Positions 50,601 through 61,290 of a DNA stretch of 64,000 nt are shown piece after piece. Origin of the DNA: Gentiana macrophylla (taxonomy: Eukaryota; Streptophyta; Magnoliopsida; Gentianales; Gentianaceae); contig CM047814.1 in the NCBI GenBank assembly GCA_026214975.1, positions 21,351,541 through 21,415,540 on the forward strand. The letters are read 5' to 3'. Within the stretch, counting starts at the first letter, position 1; every line of letters starts with the position of its first letter. The position numbers and the translations under genes are program-made. Below the pieces are notes generated by a model. That model made no database searches. It saw only the letters and a list, made by a program, of their open reading frames with translations, and had not been told where the DNA came from.

Positions 50601-50902
50601 CACTTGATGCACCAGCTTACAAACCCCCAAAAAGGTTTGGATCCAAATCTGGTCTTGGATACAATATTCTAGATGAGAAAGGAAACAATGGACAACACAA
50701 ATCTGAACTAAGGACCAAAACTGGACCTAAATTCAGAAAAGGACATACCATAGTTTCAACTACTCATCCTGCACCAGTGAAGTCAAAAATCAGTGTAGTG
50801 AAACAACATAATAAATCATCTTACCAGCCTACTAAGGGCAAAGGCATAATGAAAGGTAAGGACAGACTTTACCCCTCAGAAGATGATTGGAATGTTCCAT
50901 GA
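47654..50902 (+). mobile_element. 5' part of a Copia element: LTR of about 1.37 kb plus gag, no pol
   Basis: The LTR (about 47654-49025) begins TGTTGTTGTTAAGAAC and ends GGACCAACA, with TATAAATAG at 48354. The primer-binding site TTGGTATCGGAGC follows at 49027. Gag is broken into frames. Around 49430-49700 it reads KEMWDKLTLINEGSE and LSVAKQKFENFKMKNGESID. A CCHC knuckle CFNCKNKGHFKADC starts at 50031, then a Ser/Asp-rich stretch, and the frame ends near 50902 (EDDWNVP). This gag style is that of the SIRE-like Copia group. No protease, integrase, reverse transcriptase or second LTR was found. Confidence 0.82.
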
Positions 50903-51660
50903 TAACAATCTAAATGCACCATTAAATTAACCATTATTCACCACAAATTCTGCTCTAGAGAAGGTAGATAGGCCTATTTATTATGGAGAATATATGTTAA
51001 AAACCAAGTGCATGTTCCTAAGTCCATAATTCTGCATCTGTGTTATTATCCCGAGGATCTGGTACTGTTTTGTCTTGTTTTATGCATTTTTTAGGATGTA
51101 CCGAAATCCGGAGCAATTAAGAAGGATCTGGACCGAAGGAATAACATTGGGCCAAGTGGAGAAAGTCTAGAAAGAGATCTGCCAGGAAAAAAAAAGAAAA
51201 ATAAGCCCGATTAACCGTGGGTAGGCCCGGTTAATCGAGGGCTTGGAGGACACGAAACTGAAGTCTGCCGCATCTACTAGGTCGGTTAGGGTTTATTTGA
51301 GTCATAAGTCGGCTAATGTATCTATATAAAGCCGCAGATACTGATTGTAATAGCATGCATAAATCATCAATTATATACAATATCTTAAATTATGTTTTGA
51401 GAGATGTAAACAATTGACTTGTTTGAGGGTTCTTAAGTTCTACCTTTTCATTTCATTTGGGATCATAGTTAAACAACATTTATTTCGTTGTTTCTTTAGT
51501 TTAATAAATGTTTGTTTTACTCTGATTTATATTGTCACACGAGGCTTACGTATATATTTGTTTTATTTAAAAAAAATATGTAGACGTTTTTTTCCGGATA
51601 ATGGCGTTGTGTTCGGAAATGGGACGTTACAACAAGATACTACGAATGTCATCATTTAGG
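50903..51660. repeat. LTR-like sequence, possible solo LTR
   Basis: A promoter-like CTATATAAAGCC lies at about 51322. On the opposite strand TGTAACGTCCCATTTCCGAA is readable from about 51632, a wording typical of the start of a plant Gypsy LTR. The two signs point in different directions and no flanking duplication was found, so the assignment is weak. Confidence 0.35.
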
Positions 51661-51978
51661 ATAAGTGTTTTTTTCCCGAAAATACGAAAGCTGGACTAAC
51701 GCCGGTAAATACAAACAGACAAAGCCGAAAAACGTTAGATAAAGCCGGAAACACTCGGACAACTACAAACAAACACAAAAAATAGACAACCCACAACTAA
51801 TAACAAAGAAACTAACTAGATTGTTGTCAAAGCATAAGGCTCACAAGAGAGCATTGACAAAAAGGAAAGCCAAACTAAATCAACCCGAACACAGACAAAC
51901 AAACTGGCTAGCAACGCATCAATTAGCATGAGAGAGACAATGGAAACTGGAAGCTATCGCCGGAAGATCGCCACTTCC
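51661..51978. other. A-rich spacer
   Basis: A-rich non-coding sequence with ACAAACAAAC-like words, leading into the tandem repeat. No gene is seen. Confidence 0.5.
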
Positions 51979-52490
51979 GATCGAGAGAGAGCCCATAAGT
52001 TGACTAATACCTCCGACAAGAAAGATAAGTGTTTTTTTGGCATAAAGCCCGGCATCCGGGCAGGTGGTCCGACTAATCCGGAGTTCGACCGCCACTTCCG
52101 ATCGGAGAGAGAGCCCATAAGTTGACTAATACCTCCGACAAGAAAGATAATTGTTTTTTTTTTGTGCTTAAAACTTTGTGATCCGGAACTCACTAGTTAA
52201 CTAATTCGATTTTTGCCCGAGTCGTGGTCTGTAGATCCCATAAGTTGACTAATACCTCCGACAAGAAAGTTTAAGTGTTTTATTTTTATTTTTTTAGGCT
52301 TAAAGCCCCCTGCATCCGAAACCCACTGATCCGACTAATCCGGAGTTCAATCGCCATTTCAGATTGGAGAGAGGAGCCCATAAGTTGACTAATACCTCCG
52401 ACAAGAAAGATAATTTTTAATTTTTTAATTTTTTTAATTTAAACCTCCCCAGATCCAAACTCATTGACTAATTCGGATTTTTGCGAGGTC
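51979..52490. repeat. Four-unit tandem repeat, 122-139 bp spacing
   Basis: CCCATAAGTTGACTAATACC followed by TCCGACAAGAAAG recurs at about 51992, 52114, 52238 and 52377. Each unit continues with a T-rich stretch, a short GGCxTAAAG word and a GACTAATCCGGAGTTCGAxC-like phrase. Units differ mostly in T-run length. The box-B-like GGTTCGATTATCC on the minus strand just beyond (about 52558-52570) hints at a tRNA-derived SINE origin. Confidence 0.85.
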
Positions 52491-52776
52491 GCCGCGCTCA
52501 GAAGTCGACTTCGCTTGCAGAGAAACCTATCCTCTTTCAACATAACGTCTCAGAGGATAATCGAACCGGTGACCTCTCTAGATATTCTCAGGTCACTAAC
52601 CACTTAAGTCAAATTACTTGGTTGAAAGTGTTTTATTTTATGGTTGAAGGACAAAGTGTGTGTTTTTTTTTTTTTTTTAAATTTTAGGAAGGCTTTCAAT
52701 CTCGATGTTTTATTAATTAAGTTAATCTCCTATCATTTCGCTAAGTCAACCCATTTGAACATTTATGACTCTGCCG

Positions 52777-52949
52777 GGGAAATTTTTGGGTGGTGTGTCT
52801 GCACGGTGCGAACACGTCTATTTTACTCTAAAAACACCTGTGTTTTGGTAGAAAAATTTAAAAATATAAAACACTCTGTAAAACACCCGTGTTTTGAAAG
52901 CAGAATAGGTGTGTCCGTACGGTGCGGACACACCACCCAAAAATTTCCC
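52777..52949. mobile_element. Fold-back MITE upstream of the synaptotagmin gene
   Basis: The 173-bp segment is almost wholly an inverted repeat. The left arm GGGGAAATTTTTGGGTGGTG continues TGTCTGCACGGTGCGAACAC. The right arm's reverse complement is GGGAAATTTTTGGGTGGTGT, then GTCCGCACCGTACGGACAC. Arms of about 60-65 bp flank a short A/T-rich loop. There is no coding content. It ends about 420 bp before the SYT start codon. No clear target duplication was identified. Confidence 0.8.
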
Positions 52950-53365
52950 TCCAACCAGGGACACAATTGGCAATTCATTTTTGTACAGCGTGTTCGATTC
53001 TTGGCTTCTTGCCCGTTGCCGACGCTCTCTAAATTCACTGTATAACGAATCACGCTTTCTTGTTCTGTCAAAAAAAAAAAAAAAAAAAAAAAAACCAACT
53101 AATATTATCGAATCACGTTTCTTGTGCCCCATGTCCAAAACCGCAGTAATAAATGCATAAGCACACAGAGATCTGTTTTTAGCACATCAATTTCGTTTTT
53201 AATTGTAGGGGATAACATCATTTTTGTTCAGTTGAGCTGCTGATTTGCGGCGTTGAAAGGTGTTTGACTTGGAGTTGAAGTGGATGGGAATAAAGGTTGA
53301 ATTCATCAATTAGCCTTGTTTTCTTGTTGGTAGGGTTTCTCGGGGAGTTTGGAAGTGCATATGTG

Positions 53366-56300
53366 ATGGGTTTTTTCAGTACAATTCTAGGTTTCTGTGG
53401 ATTTGGAGTCGGAATTTCCACCGGCCTGGTTGCTGGCTATTTCTTGTTCATCTACTTTCAGCCCACCGATGTTAAGGTGATCTCGGTATCTGTTGTTTTA
53501 CAGATTTTTTTTCTTTCCTTGTAGAATTTTGCTACGTGTGAATTACTTGATATTTTGCTTTAATCAGTTTGTACCGATATATATGTATTTTCATCTGGAT
53601 GCTTTCGCCCTCTTAAGGTTGACAGATAATTATGATTCATCATTAACTGAATTGGCTGGGTAGAAACTGTTTTGAATTGCTTTTCGTAAATGCTTTTGGC
53701 TTAATTATGTATCTGGAAGAACAATGCTTGGCAGCTGATGTTACGGCTTCACTCAAAACCAAATCATGTTGGTTAGCCAAGCAACTGTTATTTACATTAC
53801 AACAAGCCTTGCGTAATACCATTTTATGTCTGTATCATGGTCTCATCTTCGATGATGAAACTATGAAGTTTTCTATATTTTGTTTCTAAATCTTACAGTT
53901 TTATGTGAAATGCGAAGACACCGGTAGGTACCCTAATACACTGTATGATGTATTTATGCGACTATCCCGTGATAAGTTGGATGGATAATAAGCTATTGAA
54001 TTTTTACTGCACAGGATCCTGTTATTCGTCCATTGGTGGAGCAAGATTCAGCTACTCTGCAGAAATTACTTCCTGAAATACCCTTATGGGTGAAAAATCC
54101 TGATTACGATCGTGTATGTTTCTTTAGTACTGTTTCTCATGCATGAACAGCATATATTTTCTTTGGAGATTCTCATCAATATTCTCTAATTATAGATTGA
54201 TTGGCTGAACAAGTTCCTTGAAATCATGTGGCCCTATCTGGACAAGGTACATTTATATTTCTATATAATCCCTGCACTTTTCAAATTATGTTCATTTGAT
54301 GCATTGTTATTTAAGTACATTTACATGACAGAATAACTCTTTGTTCTCCTATGACAACCCTCTTTATGTCAGGCAATTTGCAAGACCGTGAAAACTATTG
54401 CAGCGCCGATTATTGCTGAGCAAATCCCTAAGTATAAAATTGAATCTGTTGTGTTTGAGAAACTGACTTTGGGGTCACTGCCACCTACACTCCAAGGTTT
54501 GTTTTTGCAGAGGAACGCTTGCTTTGACCTTCCTGCCCTCATCTTTTAGTTGCAGCGAATATTCATGTTATTTATCATTGGTCTCCTCACTATGATGGTC
54601 GATTACTTACCTTATCTTCCAAAAGCTTAAGTAGTAGGCTATTAGCAGCAGTTATAGTTTATTTTTCAATAATTAAGGCGCGAGTAAATTTTGATCTCAG
54701 GTTTCTGTTTGGATACAATGATAAACTGCCATCTTACCTTGAAGTTTGTACTGTTAGGATGAAGCGTAAATTCATACATGTATACCTTGTAACATTTGTC
54801 CTCATGCTTTTATCCTCATCGTATCACTCTATTTTCTTTTGGACCCTGAAATTGAAGTGTTCCTGTATGTGCGACATTCGAATGCTTGTCTGTGAATACT
54901 ACCAGATATCTCTGTTTTATTTTTGTATGATTCATCTTTCGCTCTTATCCGTAAAACGATAAAAAAAAGTACAAAATTTCCGCTGTCAGGTATGAAAGTC
55001 TACGTAACCGATGAGAAGGAGTTAATCATGGAACCATCACTGAAATGGGCTGCTAATCCTGATATCACTGTTGCTGTTAAAGCGTTTGGGTTAAAAGTCA
55101 CTGCTCAGGTGTGTAATTATTTCAGTACTCATACATTGTGTACATATTTTGATTGCCTAATTGTAATTTCAACCACCTGCTTGGATGCAGGTTGTGGATT
55201 TGCAAGTTTTTGCTGCTCCTCGTATCACGCTGAAGCCTTTGGTTCCAAGTTTTCCATGTTTTGCCAAAATATATGTGTCACTAATGGATAAGGTATTAAA
55301 TGTGGATTTGACTTCTTTTTGCAGTTGGCTGTGGTTTAGTTAGTCTATATTTATCTGATGCTCGCAATTCACGAATCTAACTTTTGGAATGGTCCGTATG
55401 TGGACTATTGTCATGCTCATGAAACGGATCTTGTTGAACAGCATCTTCCTGCAAAATTTCGTGTATAGATGTTTTTGTTGTTGTTATCTTCGTTTAGTTG
55501 TCGATTTTTAAAATAATTGAAAGCACTTAAATTTTGGCTCATGCTTTCTCCGAAAACGGATTATAGATCTGTTGATCTCACTCATGAAACTAAGGCTGTC
55601 CATACATCACTCCTGAAACTATGGTTGTCCATAGCTCAGATATGGTATTCTTTCATAGTTGATAATCATCTGCCTTCAATTATACAGCCACATGTCGATT
55701 TTGGATTGAAGCTTCTAGGTGCTGATCTAATGTCGATTCCAGGGCTGTACAGGCTTGTCCAGGTAAATTTATGCTATTACGTATCTCACACAATCTTTTT
55801 CCTCCTTGAAATTGTTTTCTTTTCAGCTTTAAGTAAAATTGGTTCAAGGATAATCAATCTAGTCAAAAGCAACTATCGGATTGTGTGCCTTTGAGTGTAT
55901 AGCCTAATAAAATGTTCTGATTTACACAGTTAAGTTAGAAAACCAAGGATTACCCTGTGGATAGATCATCATGTGTTCAGCAAGTTGTACAAATTAATTA
56001 ATCTTCTCTTAAACCAGATCATATCTATCATAGCTCAACCTTTGTTGACGAGTTTTCTATAATATGTGGTTTTATTGTAGTCAATTATCTTCTTCATGTG
56101 TTTATTTCTATTATAGATGTAAAAGTTCCTGGCTAGTTTTCTGAAGTTTCACTTAATGAAGTTGTATATTTTAAATAGCATTTATACTATTTGTTCTCGT
56201 TGAAGCATGTGATTTTAGTAATGCCAGTTATGCTCTTCATATATTGTCCTCGATCCGTGGTGCCCACTGCCCTCTGCCCAGAGGCGGACCCATGTTATGG

Positions 56301-59004
56301 GATATGGATTTACATGCCCCCCCCCAATCCTCTATTTTTTATACACCTAAAATGATGTCGTTTATGCCTACTAAAAAATTTAAGGTAACCTGAATTCCAT
56401 ACACAAATGTAGCGCTACTGCTAAATTTTGTTGTGCCTCCACTAAAGAAGTTTTTGGATCCGCCATTGGTGGTGCCGATGACTTGCTCATCATAATAGTG
56501 TTGAGTAAGGAAACATACATGTATGTGCAACACAGTTTGTAAAAATGATATGCTAACTCTGTCAAAACTGTTTTTCTTAATATGCAGGATATTATTAAGG
56601 ACCAAGTAGCTAATATGTATCTATGGCCTAAAACCTTGGAAGTTCAAATTCTGGATATGTCCAAGTATGTTACTTCTAGAGAACTGCAATAAATATTCAT
56701 AATCTAAGCACATTTGCTTAATTTAATCTCCTTTTTCAATTTTAGAGCGATGAAAAGGCCTGTTGGAATTCTCCATGTAAAAGTTTTAAGGGCAATGAAG
56801 TTGAAGAAAAAAGATTTAATGGGTGGAGCTGATCCTTATGTGAAATTGAAACTTACTGAGTCAAAGCTTCCTTCAAAGAAGACAACTGTGAAGCATAAGA
56901 ATTTAAACCCCGAGTGGAACGAGGAATTTACCTTGGTTATTAAGGACCCTGAGTCTCAGGTGCTTGAGCTTAACGTTTACGATTGGGAGCAGGTAAAGTT
57001 AAAACGCTGATTTAGAAACATCTATGGCTTTGAGTTTCTTATTTTATGTCTCAAAATTTATTTATTTTTTCTTCCACAGGTTGGAAAACATGATAAAATG
57101 GGAATGAATAATGTTCCTGTGAAGGACCTTCCACCAAATGAACTAAAGGCTTTGACATTGCCTCTCTTGAAGAACATGGATTCAGACGATAGCCAGAATG
57201 ATAAGGAACGGGGGCAGATTATGTTGGAATTAACGTATAAACCTTTCAAGGAGGAAGATATGCCAAAAGATTTTGAAGAATCAAGAACGGTACCCAAAGC
57301 TCCAGAAGGAACACCCTCTGGTGGAGGTGTGCTCTCGATTATGGTACACGAAGCTCAAGATGTTGAAGGAAAGCATCACACCAACCCTTACGCGCAGATT
57401 ATATTCAAAGGAGAGTATAGGAAAACTAAGGTTCAGTGCTACCTTCTTTTTTACCCCTTCCTTGTTTATTTCTTGAATATACGTCCCCTTCAATTTGAAG
57501 TAGATATAACTACTAGATGAATGGGTATGGATACGTGAATATGAGATAGGGGTGCACGATTGTTGATAAATATAAGATACGAGTACGGCGGGCATGTATA
57601 TTTGTAAATATAAAAAATACAGGGATCAAACTATACATATTAAAACTAGAAGGTCCAAATTATAAATATTAAAAATCAGTAATTGAAACGATTTTTATTG
57701 GGTTTTCTTCAATTTGGTAGTTTATATTCATTTTGGGCATCTTTTCATCAATTTCCAGGATTTTTTCTTCAAAGCTTCTACAAGATTCCTCATTTTTCTT
57801 ATCCAAGTTATGGATATGCATATCTGGATTCCATATTCAACTTCTAAAAAATTACACATACGCCTCAGGCATGTATCTTAGATCTGGTGTGTATACGAGA
57901 CACGCTACCAAATAGAAGTACATGTGCATCTTAGGAATACTGCTTAGAATGTGTAATCTTGAATTCATGAAGTGTTACTGAAGAAGATATCTGTTTTTGG
58001 AAAATGGAAGGGGGATGTGCTTTGTTTCAATGTCTTCATTAGCAAAATCAACTCGGAAAATGTTCTTATAAGTTGGCCTAAGAAGTTTCTAAATGTGTTT
58101 TCCGCTTTTTTGTTTATGATGATGACGTCATTAGAGTTCTCTTGACTGCTATTGTGATGCAGCATATTAAGAAAAACAGAGATCCAAGATGGGAAGAGGA
58201 GTTCTTGTTTACATTGGATGAACCCCCACTTAATGACAGGCTCCATGTGGAAGTTCTCAGTACCTCATCAAGAATGGGTCTATTGCATCCTAAGGTACGG
58301 AACATTTGCTTACAAACCAGTCCACTTTATTCACCATTTTATTCGACACGATACCAGATGCAACTCAAAATACCTTATTGAAAATTTTCTTTGCTAAATA
58401 AGAATAGAGGCGAAATATCTCATGTCTAAATAGACCCATATCAAACGAGTATCATAAGGATAAAGGGTTGAAGGAGTAAATCAGCCAGGGGCGGATCCAA
58501 TGTGTGCGTGCAGAGGAAAGGGGGGCACGTGCCTCTCCACTCAAAATGCAGTTTTCTTTTAATCGTATTGAAACGATGTAGTTTTGCTGCAAGAAAGATA
58601 TAGATAGCATTTGTGCCCCCGGTGCCTCTTCAATTTTCTTCGATGCCCCCACCGGATCCGCCACTGAAGTCAACCCTTTATTATTATCAAAAGTAGCCCT
58701 TTCAATTATGAGTGGAGCCCTCTGCTATGAAAACAAACTGAAATCATTTCTTGGGCCAAAGATTATACATGATCTGATATTGAAGTGTCTGTTTTCGAAC
58801 TCTGCAAGAAATTTCCCTGTGCATCTAACACTGACAAAATTTTGGATGCTTTCTATTGTAAACACTAAACAGGAAACATTGGGATATGTTGATATCAGTC
58901 TTTCAGATGTTGTTCACAACAAAAGGACCAACGAGAAGTACCATCTTATAGACTCGAAAAACGGCAAGATTCAGATCGAGCTGCAATGGCGTACAGCATC
59001 TTAG
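53366..59004 (+). CDS. SYT1-like: Plant synaptotagmin (SYT1/SYT2 type), 12 exons, 539 aa
   Basis: Exons: 53366-53476, 54015-54113, 54196-54246, 54373-54496, 54990-55108, 55191-55292, 55688-55762, 56588-56664, 56746-56992, 57080-57430, 58163-58294 and 58873-59004 (stop TAG). All joints keep frame. Plant synaptotagmins anchor in the ER, bind the plasma membrane and tether contact sites, aiding membrane repair and stress tolerance. An N-terminal membrane segment (MGFFSTILGFCGFGVGIS..., 1-32) precedes the lipid-transfer SMP domain (about 68-250, with PEIPLWVKNPDYDR and GSLPPTLQG). C2A (about 258-370) keeps acidic Ca2+-loop residues D276, D282, D332, E334 and D340. C2B (about 415-530) lacks most of them. 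The protein ends QIELQWRTAS. An in-frame ATG at 53297 would add 23 residues; 53366 gives the conserved MGFFST start. Confidence 0.95.
56265..56468. mobile_element. hAT-type MITE in SYT intron 7
   Basis: The target duplication GTGGTGCC is perfect and 8 bp long (56257-56264 and 56469-56476). Near the ends, CAGAGGCGGACCCA (56279) pairs with TGGATCCGCCATTG (right end) as an inverted repeat; about 14 extra bases (CACTGCCCTCTGCC) precede the left arm. The element is 204 bp with a C-run and no coding content. The 8-bp duplication and short inverted ends fit the hAT superfamily. Confidence 0.82.
58486..58666. mobile_element. Related hAT-type MITE in SYT intron 11
   Basis: The ends are CAGGGGCGGATCC and GGATCCGCCACTG, inverted copies with one difference, bounding 181 bp. 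Flanks AAATCAGC (58478) and AAGTCAAC (58667) match at 6 of 8 bases, a worn target duplication. End sequence and GTGCC-rich interior resemble the element at 56265-56468, so both belong to one family. Confidence 0.78.
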
Positions 59005-59905
59005 CGGTGTTGGGAGTATTTTCTTTTTCCTGTTTCTTTAGCAGAAGTTGAGACTTTTGGAGTGAGCTGTGTATGATGAAGGAAAATGTCTCTCTTTTGG
59101 TGTTGCATTGCTGAGAGTATTATTAACTCCCTTGTCTATATTTGCATATTGCACTTTGTTTCTTCATGGCATGAATGTGTGTATTTGTGTGCATATTAAA
59201 CACTGTAGCGATGACACTGGGGAAGTCATATAAGACCATGACATGTGCCATTCTTTATTTGATGGACACCGTTAATGACATTACAATGAATCTACAGCTG
59301 GGCACCTCAACAAAATTCGATCTCTATAGAGTCGAATTTATTCACAATATTCGACTATGGGGTTGAATACAGATTTCGATCCCTACAAAGTTGTGGTGCC
59401 TGAGTAGATCGACTGTGATGCCATTAACAATTCTCATTTTTTATGCATGGTTACTTCTATATTGACCTTTGGGGATGCCGTAAGATATCTATGAAATTAA
59501 TCCATCGAATAGACCTCCCCCTAGATCCAGGAATAGCAGTGTGTACTAAATGACCTGTCCAAGCCAAGGAACCTACTCCAAAAAAGTCCTGACGAATGAT
59601 GATTCAGGTTTGATTTGGCATTTTTGAACGACGAAAGGCTCAATTTCCATTTCGGTTGTAGTTGTAACCAACCCGTTATTAAAAATATGGCAGAAATAAA
59701 TAATAGGAAAAAGTGATCAAGTATAAAGATGTTCGTTCGTGCGTAAACCAATTGTTTATTCGTTTACCACCATTGGTAAACGCCTTAATAATCGATATTC
59801 ACCTGTCCAAGAGCGCACACACAGGACACATTTCTGCATGATCATAATTTTCTGAAAAGCATATCCATGATCATAAAATAAAGAGATTAATTTCCACCAT
59901 GTCTT
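59005..59905. other. 3' flank of SYT with a small inverted-repeat element
   Basis: The first part should be the SYT 3' UTR. Around 59299-59403 GGGCACCTCAACAAAATTCG and, at the right end, GTTGTGGTGCC form short inverted ends of a possible MITE of about 105 bp. No gene is seen in the rest. Confidence 0.45.
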
Positions 59906-60109
59906 TCAATTTAGCAAAACTTCATGCTTGATTTGATTTTCCCCCAAACCATTGGCTTCAAAATCATGCCAGTGAACCGAAAAGAGGTTCCAAACCAATT
60001 TTGCCGAGCGACAATTCACCAAAATATGCTCAATAGACTCGTTAGAATGTTCACAAATACATACAGAGAAGACAACCGAGTTGCGGATAGCTTTGTCAAA
60101 ATGAGACAT
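59906..60109 (-). pseudogene. LINE reverse-transcriptase zinc-finger (zf-RVT) fragment
   Basis: The minus-strand frame reads VCICEHSNESIEHILVNCRS followed by AKLVWNLF, the Cys/His pattern of the zf-RVT module at the C-terminus of plant L1-type LINE reverse transcriptases. Only this module is present, with no endonuclease or RT core. Confidence 0.65.
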
Positions 60110-60643
60110 ACTCTTCCCTATTAGATCTTCAAACTTCGTTGTAGATTAAATTACTTTTTTTTCAATTTGGGAACAAAATAGAAATAATAAGGTACGGTTT
60201 TTCGTATAAATCGGAGGAAGATGAAGCGACACAAATCCATCTTAATTGGTATAATTTGACATGTGTTTGTAAAGCTTCTCATTGCATTGGTTTCCTTCAT
60301 TAATTGACTTAGCTATATAATTATTGTTCACGACATGCTAGTGAAGAATTGGGTTTCTGGTGAGAGCATCATGGACAAATTTAATATTAAAAAAAGTTAC
60401 ATGAAGGCTATATAAGTATGTAATGGAGTATAGAGATATGTATAGTGAAATACTGTATAAATGATTGAATATAATATAAAAATTAGAGAATTGCTGTCGG
60501 TATAGAAATTTCTGGTTTGAGCCTTGAGGAGAAGTATATATGTGAGAATTGTCACTTGTTGTTGTTGTATTGTGATAATTACTTACTATTGAGGAAAAGA
60601 GGGACATAGTTGATTAATACTTGGTTACCATAGTCATGTGGCT

Positions 60644-60892
60644 CTTTTTTTTAATTTTTATTTTATTTTATAACAAAAACGGTTTAACCCTAACCGAAAT
60701 GGCGCCACTCACCTCGTCCCACGTAATGAGTGAGAGTTTAATCGCAGAGCTTCACCGCTTCAAAGTAATGGGTTGTCGACATCTTTTGAAAGAAGTCGTC
60801 CATTTACGGGATTGAACTCTACACACCAGGCCTCCGGTCCACCGCCACTACAACACCCAAGATCTTTACCACTGCAAGCCACGTCCCTGACG
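60644..60892 (-). mobile_element. SINE-like copy 1 of 3
   Basis: On the plus strand a T-rich run (60644-60672) precedes GGTTTAACCCTAACCG, then CTCGTCCCAC and GAGTGAGAGTTTAATC, and later ACGGGATTGAACTCTACAC. On the minus strand the last phrase is a B-box-like GTTCAATCCCG and the T-run becomes the A-tail. It is the most diverged of the three. Confidence 0.65.
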
Positions 60893-60897
60893 CGCTC

Positions 60898-61142
60898 TTT
60901 TTTTTTTTTTTTTTTATATAACAAAAAAGCAGTTAAACCCTAATCGGAAAGGTCCCTCGCCTCGATCCCACAAGTGAGTGAGTGAGGAGAGGTTAATCCG
61001 GGACCTATTAGCTCGGGGAAGAGGCCATTGCTTTTTCGCTACCGAAAGGGGGCGGCTTTTACGGGACTCGACCCCCACCCTCTCGCTGGTCAGTCGACAT
61101 TACACCACCCCAACCGCTAAAGATTAGGCCATATCCAGAGGA
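60898..61142 (-). mobile_element. SINE-like copy 2 of 3
   Basis: T-run 60898-60915 (A-tail on the minus strand), then GTTAAACCCTAATCGGAAAG, CCTCGATCCCACAAGTGAGT and TTAATC. At the far end, read on the minus strand, TTTAGCGGTTGGGGTGG (A-box-like) and GGGTCGAGTCCCG (B-box-like) suggest an RNA polymerase III promoter of tRNA origin. It is the best-kept copy. Confidence 0.72.
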
Positions 61143-61290
61143 TTTTTTTTTTTTTTTTTTTTTTAACGGTTAAACCCTAACCATGAGGCCTCCTCGCTCC
61201 CGATCCCACATGAATACGATGAGAGATTAATCAAGTAACCTAGTAGTTTAGAAAAGGGGCTGCCTTAGACCACTGCACTGAAGATATTTT
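61143..61290 (-). mobile_element. SINE-like copy 3 of 3, truncated
   Basis: T-run 61143-61164, then CGGTTAAACCCTAACC, GAGGCCTCCTCGCTCCCGAT, CCCAC and GAGAGATTAATC match copies 1 and 2. The promoter-side part is missing or too worn to see. Confidence 0.65.

Noticed and set aside
53297..53365. In-frame upstream start for the synaptotagmin, adding 23 residues
   Set aside because: The added part is hydrophobic but not family-like, and the conserved plant SYT start MGFFST is at 53366.
57733..57915. Short plus-strand frame in SYT intron 10
   Set aside because: No codon or domain evidence; it lies between two well-supported exons.
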